The notes under the pieces are model-generated. The model saw nothing but the letters and a program-made list of their open reading frames with translations. It made no database searches and had not been told where the DNA came from. Shown one piece after another: positions 39,415 to 48,002 of a DNA stretch of 54,364 nt (position 1 is the first letter of the stretch; every line of letters begins with the position of its first letter). Source of the stretch: Streptomyces phaeochromogenes (GTDB lineage: Bacteria; Actinomycetota; Actinomycetes; Streptomycetales; Streptomycetaceae); the NCBI RefSeq assembly GCF_001418655.1, contig NZ_LIQZ01000016.1:1-54364 (forward strand), in the 5' to 3' direction. The translations under genes were made by a program, and so were the position numbers.

Positions 39415-40643
39415 GATGCCCGGTCCTCCTTGCTGGTTGCGGCAGTTGATACGGCGGCCGATACATCAGCCGAAACGCCAGTCGATAGGGCGGCTGATAC
39501 GCCGGCCGATGTGGCGGCCGATGCGTCAGCCGATGTGGCGGTCGGCGCGGCGAGCGGCGCCGGTACCCGTGCGGGCGCGGCGCTCCGGCGTACGTCGTAG
39601 CTCCGCCGTTCCCAGGCCATCACCGACCAGGGCGGGGCGAGATCGGCCAGGCCCGTGATCTGGTGGGGCTTGAGGACGCTCGGGTCGAGGGCCTCCTGGT
39701 GGCGGGCGAAGACGCGCTCGGTGTAGCGGTGTCCGGTGTCGGCGCCGATCACCACGTGCACCCGCTCCGGGTGCCGCGCGGCCTCCCAGCCGGCGACGAG
39801 ATGGGCCGCGCCGGTCGACAGGCCGGCGAACACGGCATGTTCCCGCAGCAGCCCGACGGCACCGGCCATGGCATGACGGAAGTCGAGCCAGTGCAGCGTG
39901 TCGTAGAGGTCGTGGCGGACGTTGTCGAACGGGATCGAGCTGCCGATGCCCGCGATGATCGCCTCGGGGTCGCTGAACCCGTCGCTGCCGAAGGTGACGC
40001 TCCCGAAGGGCTGCACCCCCAACAGCCGTACGGCCCGGCCGCGTTCGCGCAGCGGATCCACCAGACCACCGGTGGACGACCCCGTGCCCACGGCACCCAC
40101 GACCGTCAGCGGGGCGTCGGGCAGCGCACGGTCGATCAGGTCGGCGAACTCGCGGTAGCCCGTGTAGTGGACGGCGTCGTGGTACTGCCGCATCCAGTGC
40201 AGACCGGGCCGCTCGGCCAGCAACTGCCGCACCCGGCGCACCCGCCCTTCCTGGTCGAGTCGCAGATCCTGCGAGGGCGGCATCTGGTCCACGGTCGCCC
40301 CGAGGATCTCCAGTTGGGCGCGCATCGCGGCGTCGACGGTGGTGGAGGCGACGATGTGGCAGTTCAGCCCGTACCGGTGACACGCCATCGCCAGGGCCAG
40401 CGCGTAGATGCCGCTGGAACTGTCGACGAGGGTCTGGCCCGGCTGGACGGTCCCGCGCTCCAGCAGGGTGCGGACCGCGCCGAGGGCGGCGTAGACCTTC
40501 AGGGTCTCGAAGCGGGCGAGCACCACGTTGTCCGACAGCCGCAGCAGATCGGGGGCCTTCATCGCGTCGGTGATGTGCTCATGGACCGGGGGAGCGGGTG
40601 CGGGAACGGGTGCGGGTGCGGTACGCGTCGGAGTCACCGTCAC
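39411..40643 (-). CDS. SbnA-like PLP-dependent beta-substituting synthase (cysteine synthase family)
   Basis: 410 residues. PLP Lys is K49 (FETLKVYAALGAV), the substrate loop is SSSG (75-78) and the phosphate loop GTGSSTGG (186-193). Like SbnA it lacks the canonical KD-R of cysteine synthases. SbnA makes N-(carboxyethyl)-amino-diaminopropionate from phosphoserine and glutamate; its partner SbnB is not encoded here. The C-terminal 60 residues (after VRRSAAPAR) are a low-complexity tail of nine degenerate tetrapeptides encoded by a 12-bp tandem array. GTG 40643 overlaps the lipoprotein stop as GTGA. Product inferred, not shown. Confidence 0.85.
   Translation of the reverse strand: MTVTPTRTAPAPVPAPAPPVHEHITDAMKAPDLLRLSDNVVLARFETLKVYAALGAVRTLLERGTVQPGQTLVDSSSGIYALALAMACHRYGLNCHIVASTTVDAAMRAQLEILGATVDQMPPSQDLRLDQEGRVRRVRQLLAERPGLHWMRQYHDAVHYTGYREFADLIDRALPDAPLTVVGAVGTGSSTGGLVDPLRERGRAVRLLGVQPFGSVTFGSDGFSDPEAIIAGIGSSIPFDNVRHDLYDTLHWLDFRHAMAGAVGLLREHAVFAGLSTGAAHLVAGWEAARHPERVHVVIGADTGHRYTERVFARHQEALDPSVLKPHQITGLADLAPPWSVMAWERRSYDVRRSAAPARVPAPLAAPTATSADASAATSAGVSAALSTGVSADVSAAVSTAATSKEDRAS
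39445..39552 (-). repeat. 12-bp minisatellite inside the PLP synthase gene
   Basis: Nine degenerate copies, best unit GCCGATGTGGCG on the plus strand (39505-39516 and 39529-39540). It is in frame and encodes ATSA, DASA, GVSA and similar tetrapeptides at the C terminus, outside the catalytic fold. Confidence 0.85.
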
Positions 40644-41647
40644 CGCCCGACCGAGCGCAGGTAACGGCCCAGGTCCTCGGCGCCCTTGACGTTGCGGGGG
40701 CCGCTGACGGCGTCGCCGTAGGACATCACGAAGAAGCGGTGGTTCTTCACCGCGGGTACGGACTCAAGGCTCTTGAGCGACTTGAGGTAGGCGATCTTGT
40801 CCTTGGCGGGCTGGTCGGCGTAGTCGACGATCACGATCACTTCGGGTTTCGCCTCGATCACCGGTTCCCAACCGACCGTCGTCCAGCCCTTGTTGAGCCC
40901 GTCGAAGACGTTGGTCGCTCCGGCGGCGGTGATGATGTCGTTCGGCGCGGCATGGCGGCCCGCGGTGAACGGCTGGTCGGTGCCCGAGTCGTAGACGAAG
41001 ACCTTGGCCGGGTCGCCCTTCTCGGGCCAGGTCTTCTTCAGCGCGGCGACACGGTCCTTGAGATCCGTGACGAGCTCGTCGGCCCGCTTCTCGACGCCGA
41101 AGATCCGGCCGAGGTTCTCCAGGTCGGTGTAGAGCGCGTCCAGCGGTGTCACGTCCACGCTCTTGTCGCCGTAGTCCCAGCAGGTCTCGGTGTGCAGATA
41201 ACTGGCGACGCCGACCTTCTCCAACAGAGCCGGTGTGATGCCCCGTTCCTCGCTGAAGCCGGAGTTCCAGCCGGCCAGCACCCAGTCGGCCTTGGCGTCG
41301 ACGACGATCTCCCGGGTGATGCGCTCGGTGCCCAGCCGCTCGACCCCGGTGTAGTCCTCGCGCCAGGGCGACCCCTTGATGGCCGGATCGCCGAGCTTGT
41401 TCATGACGTAGCCGCGCATCCGGTCGGCAAGCCCGAGGGAGAACATCTTCTCGGCGCCGCTGACGTCGTAGGCCACCGCGCGCTTCGGACGGGTGTACGT
41501 GACGTCCTCGCCGCAGTTGGAGACGGTGACGGTGTCGTCCTTCTTGTTCTTCGCCGCGGACTCGACCTCGGCGCCGCAGCCGGTGGTCAGGAGCCCGGCC
41601 GCGAGCAGTACGGCGGCCAGGGTCCGGGGCAGCGGTGGTCGCATCAT
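40640..41647 (-). CDS. Iron-siderophore-type substrate-binding lipoprotein (FecB/FhuD class)
   Basis: 335 residues. The lipobox is LTTGC with C24. The mature protein has the helical-backbone FecB fold: PKRAVAYDVSGAEKMFSLGLADRM, then VLAGWNSGFSEERG, VGWEPVIEAKPEVIVIVDYAD and a C-terminal NVKGAEDLGRYLR. A Cys pair (NCGEDV and TETCWDY) may be structural. ATG 41647 (or 41644) follows AAGGA. It would capture a metal-chelator complex or a corrinoid outside the cell for the FecCD/FecE importer encoded upstream. It is coupled to the biosynthesis-type genes, which favours the chelator model. Confidence 0.9.
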   Translation of the reverse strand: MMRPPLPRTLAAVLLAAGLLTTGCGAEVESAAKNKKDDTVTVSNCGEDVTYTRPKRAVAYDVSGAEKMFSLGLADRMRGYVMNKLGDPAIKGSPWREDYTGVERLGTERITREIVVDAKADWVLAGWNSGFSEERGITPALLEKVGVASYLHTETCWDYGDKSVDVTPLDALYTDLENLGRIFGVEKRADELVTDLKDRVAALKKTWPEKGDPAKVFVYDSGTDQPFTAGRHAAPNDIITAAGATNVFDGLNKGWTTVGWEPVIEAKPEVIVIVDYADQPAKDKIAYLKSLKSLESVPAVKNHRFFVMSYGDAVSGPRNVKGAEDLGRYLRSVGR

Positions 41648-41699
41648 GAGTGCCGTCCTTCTGGTGGGGCGTCGGGGAGTGCGGAAGGTGCCGCGGCGG

Positions 41700-42482
41700 T
41701 CAGGTCGTGGAGGCCGGGGCGGTCAGGTCGTAGATCAGGTGGGGTGCGCCGGTGCGCGGGTGGTGGACGACCGTGACGTCGACGCCGAACACCTTGCGGA
41801 CCAGCTCGGGGGTCAGGACCTCCGCCGGTTCGCCGGTGGAGACCAGGGACCCGGAGCTCAGTACGGCGATCCGGTCGCAGGCGGCTGCCGCCAGGTTGAG
41901 GTCGTGCAGGGCCGTGAGCACGGTCAGTCCGGAGCCGCGAAGGAAGGACAGCAGCTCCACCTGGTGCCGTACGTCGAGGTGGTTGGTGGGTTCGTCGAGG
42001 ACCAGGACACGGGGTTCCTGGACCAGGGCGCGTGCCACGAGGACGCGTTGGCGCTCCCCGCCGGAGAGCGTGAGCACGCTGCGGTCCGCGAGGTGGGTGA
42101 CGTCCAGCCGTTCCATCGACTGCCGGCACAGGGCGCGCTCACGGGCGGTGAGGGGGTGATTGCCCCGGGCGTGCGGAGCGCGGCCGAGGGCCACCACCTC
42201 CTCGACGGTGAAGTCGAGTTCGGTCTGGCTCTCCTGGGTCAGGGCGGCGATCGACCGGGCGCTGTCACGCAGTTTCAGCGAGGTCAGATCGGTGCCGTCG
42301 AGCAGGACGGCCCCGGACGTCGGCCTCAACGCCCGGTAGACACAGCGCAGCGCGGTCGACTTGCCGCTGCCGTTGGGGCCGACGAGTCCGACGATCCGGC
42401 CGGCCTCCACGTCGATGTTCAGCCGGTCCACCAGGGCACGCCCGGCCGCCTCGACCGACAGGTCACGCAGGGACAGGACCAT
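41700..42482 (-). CDS. Iron-siderophore ABC transporter ATP-binding protein (FecE/FhuC class)
   Basis: 260 residues. Walker A GPNGSGKST (35-43), Q-loop AALTQES, signature LSGGERQRV, Walker B VLVLDEPTNHLD and the switch His in LTALHDLN. The VDVTVVHHPRTGAPHLIYDL tail is usual for FecE/BtuD-like subunits. The ATG at 42482 abuts the permease stop with no gap (TAGATG), so the two are translated together. A 52-bp gap separates it from the binding-lipoprotein gene. Confidence 0.95.
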   Translation of the reverse strand: MVLSLRDLSVEAAGRALVDRLNIDVEAGRIVGLVGPNGSGKSTALRCVYRALRPTSGAVLLDGTDLTSLKLRDSARSIAALTQESQTELDFTVEEVVALGRAPHARGNHPLTARERALCRQSMERLDVTHLADRSVLTLSGGERQRVLVARALVQEPRVLVLDEPTNHLDVRHQVELLSFLRGSGLTVLTALHDLNLAAAACDRIAVLSSGSLVSTGEPAEVLTPELVRKVFGVDVTVVHHPRTGAPHLIYDLTAPASTT

Positions 42483-43616
42483 CTACCGGCCTCCGAACAG
42501 ATAGCCGCGGCGGCGCATCAGCGTGATGAACACCGGCACCCCGATCAGCGCGGTGATCACCCCGAGCGGCAGTTCCTCGGGCGCGAAGGCGGTACGGGCC
42601 ACCAGGTCGACCCACACCATGAAGCAGGCCCCGGCGAGCGGAGTGATCGCGAGCACCCTGCGGTGTGTGGAGCCGACGAGGATCCGCACCACATGGGGCA
42701 GGACGAGACCGACGAAGGCGATCGCGCCGCTGACCGCGACGATCAGCCCGGTGACGGCCGCCGTGAGCAGGAACAGCCCGCGCCGCAGCGCGTCCGCGTC
42801 CACGCCCAGGCTGGCGGCGGTCTCGTCGCCCAGCGCCAGCACGTCCAGCGACCGGCTCTGCCGCAACAGCACCCCGATCGCCACCAGGACCGCCGCCGTC
42901 ACCAGCGGCAACGACTCCCAGGACGCCGCCCCGAGGCTGCCCAGCAGCCAGAACAGCACGGTCCGTGCCGCCTGGCCGTTCGGCGAGAGGAAGACCAGGA
43001 CACTCATCAGCGCCTGGAAGCCGTACGCCAGCGCCACCCCGGTCAGCACCAGCCGCAGCGGTGTCAGCCCCAGCGGGCCCCGCGCGGCCAGATACACCAG
43101 CAGCGTGGCGCCGAGCGCGCCGAGGAACGCGGCGGCCGACAGGGCGTAGACCCCGAGGCTCGCGAAGACCCCGAACACCACCACGGCGGTCGCCCCGACG
43201 GACGCGCCGGACGAGATGCCCAGCACGAACGGGTCCGCGAGGGCGTTGCGCACCAGCGCCTGGATGGCGACGCCGACGACGGCCAGCCCGGCTCCGACGA
43301 CCGCGGCGAGCAGCACTCGCGGGGTGCGCACATGCCAGACGATGGAGTACCCGGTCACCTCGTCGGCCCCGATGCCGCCGCCGGTGAGGGCCGCCCACAG
43401 GAAGTGCACGACATCAGCCGGCGGCACGACGGTCGGCCCCAGCGCGATTCCCGCCAGGACGGAGACCACCAGCGTCACGGAGAGCACCACCAGCGCGGTC
43501 AGCAGCCTGCCGCGACCCGCACCGCGACCGTCCGGCTCCTCGTCATGCGTCTCGTTCCGCGAGGGTTCGGCGGTTCCGGGCTCGGCTGAGGGTGTCTCGG
43601 ATACGGCTTCGGCCAT
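42483..43616 (-). CDS. Iron-siderophore ABC transporter permease (FecCD/BtuC family)
   Basis: 377 residues, about nine to ten spans after a cytoplasmic N terminus of 35 residues. FecCD markers: RTPRVLLAAVVGAGLAVVGVAIQ, NALADPFVLGISSGASVGA, the ALGDETAASLGVD coupling helix, and GAIAFVGLVLPHVVR with FAPEELPLGVITALIGVPVF. ATG 43616 is preferred because AAAGGGA lies just upstream; the longer GTG at 43676 has no such signal. It is the first gene of the operon. I see no IdeR/DmdR-type (TTAGGTTAG dyad), Zur-like or cobalamin-riboswitch sequence ahead of it. Only one permease gene is present, so a homodimer is expected. Confidence 0.93.
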   Translation of the reverse strand: MAEAVSETPSAEPGTAEPSRNETHDEEPDGRGAGRGRLLTALVVLSVTLVVSVLAGIALGPTVVPPADVVHFLWAALTGGGIGADEVTGYSIVWHVRTPRVLLAAVVGAGLAVVGVAIQALVRNALADPFVLGISSGASVGATAVVVFGVFASLGVYALSAAAFLGALGATLLVYLAARGPLGLTPLRLVLTGVALAYGFQALMSVLVFLSPNGQAARTVLFWLLGSLGAASWESLPLVTAAVLVAIGVLLRQSRSLDVLALGDETAASLGVDADALRRGLFLLTAAVTGLIVAVSGAIAFVGLVLPHVVRILVGSTHRRVLAITPLAGACFMVWVDLVARTAFAPEELPLGVITALIGVPVFITLMRRRGYLFGGR

Positions 43617-43647
43617 GAAGTCCCTTTGTCCGTACGGCAGTTCGGGC

Positions 43648-43672
43648 GCGGGCGGCCCCAAACGCCGCCCGC
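43648..43672 (-). terminator. Hairpin between methyltransferase stop and FecCD-type permease
   Basis: GCGGGCGGC (43648-43656) pairs perfectly with GCCGCCCGC (43664-43672) around a 7-nt loop. It lies 25 bp after the methyltransferase stop and 31 bp before the permease start, with no T-run. It could end the methyltransferase transcript or attenuate readthrough. Confidence 0.5.
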
Positions 43673-43697
43673 TCACCAGTAGTCGGCCGCAACCGCG

Positions 43698-44465
43698 TCA
43701 GAGTTCCCGCGCATCGGCGGAGAGTTCAGGACGGGTCCCTCGGACGATCAGCCGCTTCGATTGGTTGTCGTACGGGCCGCCGTCGAAGTCGCCGTAACAG
43801 CACACGTCGGTGAAACCGGCCGCCTCGAACAGCGCGCGCAGCTCGGCCGCGCTGTAGAGGAAGGAGGTGATCGACGCCTCCCGCGCGATCCCGTCGCGCA
43901 CGAGAGTCCAGTCGGTGCGCAGTCGCGTCCAGCTGTCCAGGACGGTGTCGCGCTGCACCACGTACGCGCCGCCGTCGAGCTCGACGACCTGGGGCCGCCC
44001 GATCCAGCCCGCGAGGACCTCCTTGCCCATCACGTCGACGAGCAACTGCCCACCCGGCACGAGCGAGTCGTACGCGTTGCGCAGCACCCGCTCGTTGTCG
44101 TCCGGGGCGTCGAAGTAGCCGAACGACGTGAAGACGTTCAGCACCACGTCGTACGAGCCCGGCTCGACGTGTGTCAGCATGTCCGCCCGCACCAGCCGGA
44201 CTTCGGCCCCGGCCTCCTCGCACACGGCACCGGCCCGCTCCAGCATGACCGGACTGAGGTCCACCCCCGTCACCGCGTATCCACGGCGGGCCAGGGGCAC
44301 CAGATACACACCGGGTCCGCAGCACAGGTCCAGCACCCGGCTCCCGGGCGGGAACTCCAGCAGCGGCGACTTGGCGACGACGCCCTCCGTCTCCGTACGC
44401 CTGCGCCCGGAGAACATGGTCTCGGAGAAGTCCGACCAGAATCCGTCGTCCTCGTACCAGTGCAT
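43698..44465 (-). CDS. Class I SAM-dependent methyltransferase
   Basis: 255 residues. Motif I is VLDLCCGPG (44-52), motif II VTGVDLS, motif III LVRADMLTHVEPGSYDVV, then NVFTSFGYFD and VPGGQLLVDVMG. The LYSAAELRALFEAAGF block near the end is common in small-molecule methyltransferases. ATG 44465 has GAGG eleven bases upstream. It precedes the FecCD-type operon on the same strand by 81 bp with a hairpin between, so co-transcription is uncertain. It could tailor the putative chelator, but an unrelated role is equally possible. Confidence 0.85.
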   Translation of the reverse strand: MHWYEDDGFWSDFSETMFSGRRRTETEGVVAKSPLLEFPPGSRVLDLCCGPGVYLVPLARRGYAVTGVDLSPVMLERAGAVCEEAGAEVRLVRADMLTHVEPGSYDVVLNVFTSFGYFDAPDDNERVLRNAYDSLVPGGQLLVDVMGKEVLAGWIGRPQVVELDGGAYVVQRDTVLDSWTRLRTDWTLVRDGIAREASITSFLYSAAELRALFEAAGFTDVCCYGDFDGGPYDNQSKRLIVRGTRPELSADAREL

Positions 44466-44581
44466 ACAGCTGCAACCTCGATCCAGGGCAGGACGAGCCG
44501 CACACCACAGCGCAACGGCCTCGTCAGTGCGGGGCTTCTGCTGCAGTGGTCGGACGCGGATGCCCTGGAGTTCCCGACGAG

Positions 44582-44618
44582 CCGGAGATCAAGTCGGGGA
44601 CCGGAGATCAAGTGGGGA
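44582..44618. repeat. Direct duplication of an 18-19-bp segment
   Basis: CCGGAGATCAAGTCGGGGA (44582-44600) recurs at 44602-44618 with one base missing. It lies between the tct operon terminator and the methyltransferase gene. No function assigned. Confidence 0.6.
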
Positions 44619-44629
44619 AAGGAAACACG

Positions 44630-44679
44630 ACGGTGCCCGTCGGGGGCGGATGGTTCGTCCCGCCCCCGACGGGCACCGT
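44630..44679 (-). terminator. Strong terminator of the tctCBA operon
   Basis: A perfect 20-bp stem (44630-44649 with 44660-44679) around a 10-nt loop, twelve bases after the tctA stop. Read on the minus strand it is followed by a pyrimidine tract (TTTCCTTTCCCC). Confidence 0.88.
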
Positions 44680-44690
44680 GGACGGATCGA

Positions 44691-46184
44691 TCAGGCCTCC
44701 GCGCGGCGGCGCATCACCAGCTTCTTGATGAGCGGCCAGGCCAGCAGCAGCACGATCACCGCGTACACCGTCACCGAGAAGGGCGTGTTGACCAGGCCCG
44801 AGACGCTGCCGTCGCTGATCTGCAGGGCGCGCCTGAGCTGCTGTTCGGCGTTCGGGCCGAGGATGACGCCGATGACGGCGGGCAGCACCGGCAGCCCGTA
44901 GCGCCGCATGCCGAAGCCGATCAGGCCGATGATCAGGAGGATCACCAGGTCGATGACCTCGCCGCCGACCGCGTACGCGCCGACCGCCGCGAAGAACATG
45001 ATCCCGGCGTACAGGTACGGCCGCGGGATGCGCAGCAGCTTCGCCCACACCGGCGCCAGCGGCAGGTTGAGCGCGAGCAGCAGGACCATGCCGACGAAGA
45101 GGGAGGCGATCAGGCCCCACACCAGGTCGGGTTCGCGCTCGAAGAGGAGCGGGCCCGGCTGGATGCCGTACTGCTGGAACGCGGCCAGCATGACCGCCGC
45201 GACCGCCGTGGTCGGCAGTCCCAGGGTCAGCATGGACACCAGCGTGCCCGCCGCCGAGGCCGACGCCGCCGACTCCGGCCCGGCCACGCCCTCGATCGCG
45301 CCCTTGCCCCAGTCGTCCTTGTGCTTAGACAGGCGCTTCTCCGTCACGTACGACAGGAAGGTGGGGATCTCGGCGCCGCCCGCGGGGATCGCGCCGAACG
45401 GGAAACCGATGACCGGTCCGCGCAGCCACGACTTCCAGCTCCGCCGCACATCGGCCTTGCCCAGCCAGGGCAGGCCCACCGGTATGGGCTCGCCCGGACT
45501 GCGCCGCAGATGCGCCGCCACCCACAGGGCCTCGCCGATCGCGAAGAGACCGACCGCGACGATCACCACGTCGATGCCGTCGGCGAGTTGGAGCGAGCCG
45601 AAGGTCAGCCGCTGCTGCCCGGTCATCTGGTCGAGGCCGACCAGGCCGATCGTCAGTCCGATGAGCAGGGACGCGAGCCCCCGGATGCGGGACGAACCGA
45701 GGACGGACGTCACGGCGATGAACGCGAGCACCATGATGGCGAAGTAGTCCGGTGCACCGATGTCCACCGCCAGTTCGGCGACCGTCGGCGCGAGCATCAC
45801 CAGCAGGATCGTGCCGATCAGACCGCCCGCGAAATGGCCGATGGCGGCGGCCGCGAGCGCCTGCGCGCCGCGCCCCGACTTGGCCATCGGGTTGCCCTCC
45901 ATGGCCGCGACCACGGCCGCGCTCTCGCCCGGCGTGTTCAGCAGGATCGAGGTGGTCGAACCGCCGAACATGGCGCCGTAGTAGATACCTGCGAACATGA
46001 TGAACGCGCCGATGGGGTTCAGGCCGTACGTCACCGGCAACAGCAGGGCCACCGCCATCGCGGGGCCGATACCGGGCAGCACACCGATCGCCGTGCCGAG
46101 CAGCACGCCGATGGCGGCCCACAGCAGGTTGATCGGGGTGAGCGCCGTACCGAACCCGTCCATCAGGGAGTTGAGGGCGTCCAT
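44691..46184 (-). CDS. tctA: Tripartite tricarboxylate transporter large membrane subunit TctA
   Basis: 497 residues, about twelve spans. The TctA hallmark is intact: [18 protein letters not shown] followed by [24 protein letters not shown]. The inverted second half has [12 protein letters not shown] and [15 protein letters not shown]. With TctB it forms the secondary transporter that takes citrate or related carboxylates from TctC. ATG 46184 lies one base after the tctB stop. A 20-bp hairpin terminator follows 12 bases downstream of the stop. Confidence 0.96.
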   Translation of the reverse strand: MDALNSLMDGFGTALTPINLLWAAIGVLLGTAIGVLPGIGPAMAVALLLPVTYGLNPIGAFIMFAGIYYGAMFGGSTTSILLNTPGESAAVVAAMEGNPMAKSGRGAQALAAAAIGHFAGGLIGTILLVMLAPTVAELAVDIGAPDYFAIMVLAFIAVTSVLGSSRIRGLASLLIGLTIGLVGLDQMTGQQRLTFGSLQLADGIDVVIVAVGLFAIGEALWVAAHLRRSPGEPIPVGLPWLGKADVRRSWKSWLRGPVIGFPFGAIPAGGAEIPTFLSYVTEKRLSKHKDDWGKGAIEGVAGPESAASASAAGTLVSMLTLGLPTTAVAAVMLAAFQQYGIQPGPLLFEREPDLVWGLIASLFVGMVLLLALNLPLAPVWAKLLRIPRPYLYAGIMFFAAVGAYAVGGEVIDLVILLIIGLIGFGMRRYGLPVLPAVIGVILGPNAEQQLRRALQISDGSVSGLVNTPFSVTVYAVIVLLLAWPLIKKLVMRRRAEA

Positions 46185-46185
46185 G

Positions 46186-46728
46186 TCACAGCACTCCCAT
46201 CAGCGGGCCGCCGGGCAGCGGTACTCCGAGCAGGTTGTTGAAGATCACGTACGTGAAGAGGGAGAGCACGGCCGCGATGAGCGGGTCCCGGTCGAAGCGG
46301 CGGCTGCCGAGCGCGAAGGCCGCTCCCCAGAAGAGGAGGGCACCCGCGACGGGGAATCCGGCGGGCTCGATGAGGACGGCCGCGCCCAGGAACACTCCCG
46401 CGAGCAGCAACACCGTGCGCCAGTCGGCCGGTTCGGACAGATCGACGTCCTCACCGCCCTCGGCCTCGCCACGGCCGCCGCGCAGTACGTCGACGGCGAG
46501 CAGGGCGGCGATGACGAGCAGCCCGATGCCGACCACGATCGGCACGGTCTTCGGCCCGACGGGACCGCGCTGGGTGATCTCGACGTCCATGGTGAGCGCG
46601 TCACCCAGGACGAGCGCGCCGAGGGCCAACAGCAGGACGCAGACGCCCAGTTCGGAGTGGTCGCGCAGCCACGAGCGCCGTTCGTCGGTGGGCGGCGTCG
46701 GGGAGGCTTCGGTGGGCGGCGTCGTCAC
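46186..46728 (-). CDS. tctB: Tripartite tricarboxylate transporter small membrane subunit TctB
   Basis: 180 residues with four hydrophobic segments after an N-terminal Thr/Pro-rich cytoplasmic stretch. The [22 protein letters not shown] block and [21 protein letters not shown] with a final LGVPLPGG are typical TctB features. GTG 46728 overlaps the tctC stop as GTGA. Its acidic loop between spans 2 and 3 ([17 protein letters not shown]) varies in the family. Confidence 0.92.
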   Translation of the reverse strand: MTTPPTEASPTPPTDERRSWLRDHSELGVCVLLLALGALVLGDALTMDVEITQRGPVGPKTVPIVVGIGLLVIAALLAVDVLRGGRGEAEGGEDVDLSEPADWRTVLLLAGVFLGAAVLIEPAGFPVAGALLFWGAAFALGSRRFDRDPLIAAVLSLFTYVIFNNLLGVPLPGGPLMGVL

Positions 46729-47711
46729 AGTCCCAGCTCCTTCAGTACCGAAACCACGCGCTTGTCCTGGGCGTCGAGGAAGTCACCGAACTTCTCGCCG
46801 GTGAGGAAGGCGTCGTCCCAGCCGTTCTGCTGCATCGACTTCTGCCACTCGGGGGAGTCGTGAAGCTCCTCGACGAGGCGTACGAGCTTGTCGCGCTCGG
46901 CGTCCGACAGACCGGGCGGGGCCACGATGCCCCGCCAGTTGGTGAAGTCCACGTCGTAGCCGGACTCCTTCAGCGTGGGCGCGTCGGCGAGTTCGTCGAC
47001 CCGCTCCGGGCCGGTGACCGCGAGAATCCGGAGCTCGCCCGCCTTGATCTGGTCGAGGTACTCGCCGACCCCCGACACCCCGAAGGCGACCTTGTTGCCG
47101 AGGATCGAGGCGAGCAGCTCGCCACCGCCGTCGAAGGGCACGTAGTTGACGTCCTTCGGGGCGATACCGGCCGCCTTCGCCATCAGCATGGGCGCGAGGT
47201 GGTCGGGCCCGCCCGGCGAGGAACCACCGCCCACCGGAAGCTTGCCCGGGTCCTTCTTCCAGGCCTCGACGAGCTGGTCGATCGTCTTGTACGGGGAGTC
47301 CTTGCCGACCACGACGACGTCCTGCTCCTCGGTGAGCCGGGCGATCGGCGTGGTGTCGGCGAGCGTCTTGGGCGCGTCGTTGGAGCGGACCGCGCCCACC
47401 ACACCGAGGCCCATCGACATGGCGAGCTTGCCGTTGCCGTGCTCGCTCACGAGCCGGCTGAGTCCGACGGTGCCGCCGGCGCCGGGCAGGTTGAACACCT
47501 CGATGTTGTGCGTGAGTTCGGCGTCCTCGGCGTTCTTCGCGGCCGTACGGGCCGTGATGTCGTAGCCGCCGCCGGGCGTGTTGGGGACCATGAAGCGCAG
47601 GCCCGGGATCTGCGTGCCCGTCGCGGAATCGCTGCCCGCCGTGAGCAACGGAGGGCCCACGAGCACGAGCACGGCGGCCCCGAACAGGGCGAGGAGGGTG
47701 CGCAGGCGCAC
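46725..47711 (-). CDS. tctC: Tripartite tricarboxylate transporter substrate-binding protein TctC
   Basis: 328 residues from GTG 47711, which has AGGTGG eight bases upstream; GTGs at 47720 and 47723 are alternatives. A signal or anchor sequence (LRTLLALFGAAVLVLVGPPLL) precedes the binding domain. Family markers: FMVPNTPGGGYDITAR, FNLPGAGGTVGLSRL, the GGGSSPGGPDH loop and VAPPGLSDAERDKL. No lipobox is visible, so it may stay anchored by its N terminus. It binds a di- or tricarboxylate; the exact ligand is unknown. It is the first gene of tctCBA, divergent from the two-component genes. Confidence 0.93.
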   Translation of the reverse strand: MRLRTLLALFGAAVLVLVGPPLLTAGSDSATGTQIPGLRFMVPNTPGGGYDITARTAAKNAEDAELTHNIEVFNLPGAGGTVGLSRLVSEHGNGKLAMSMGLGVVGAVRSNDAPKTLADTTPIARLTEEQDVVVVGKDSPYKTIDQLVEAWKKDPGKLPVGGGSSPGGPDHLAPMLMAKAAGIAPKDVNYVPFDGGGELLASILGNKVAFGVSGVGEYLDQIKAGELRILAVTGPERVDELADAPTLKESGYDVDFTNWRGIVAPPGLSDAERDKLVRLVEELHDSPEWQKSMQQNGWDDAFLTGEKFGDFLDAQDKRVVSVLKELGL

Positions 47712-48002
47712 GAATGCCACCACCTGTCGGTACGTCGATGAGGTCGGGGGGAAGCCCTGTGGGGAGGGTGACGTGGGCCACATGTTGCCCGCACGTCGAA
47801 CGTCTGTCTCTCTTCCGGAACCAACGGAGGTTGTGGTCTTTGTGGCCACCGCCGCCGGTCGTGAGGATACGGCGGGTCTTCTGTGCCGGCTCCCCGCTCG
47901 CCCCCGCTCGCCCCTTCTCCCCGACGTGAGCGGGGTCCATGATGGTGCGACGCCCCAGACGAGCCGCCCAACGTCGTGTCGGCCCGAGAGATTGAGTACG
48001 TC
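47712..48002. promoter_or_regulatory. Divergent regulatory region between tctCBA and the two-component genes
   Basis: 291 bp with no supported gene. It should hold both promoters and the response regulator's binding sites. I could not single out a convincing dyad; a short GCTCGCCCC duplication lies near 47897-47915. Confidence 0.4.

Noticed and set aside
36851..43616. Staphyloferrin B or EDDS-type locus
   Set aside because: No SbnB homologue, no IucA/IucC synthetase and no lyase; only the SbnA-like step and transport are shared.
43761..46241. Plus-strand frame of over 800 codons opposite the methyltransferase and tctA
   Set aside because: His/Asp/Arg/Gly-rich artefact running through two unrelated genes; no start signal.
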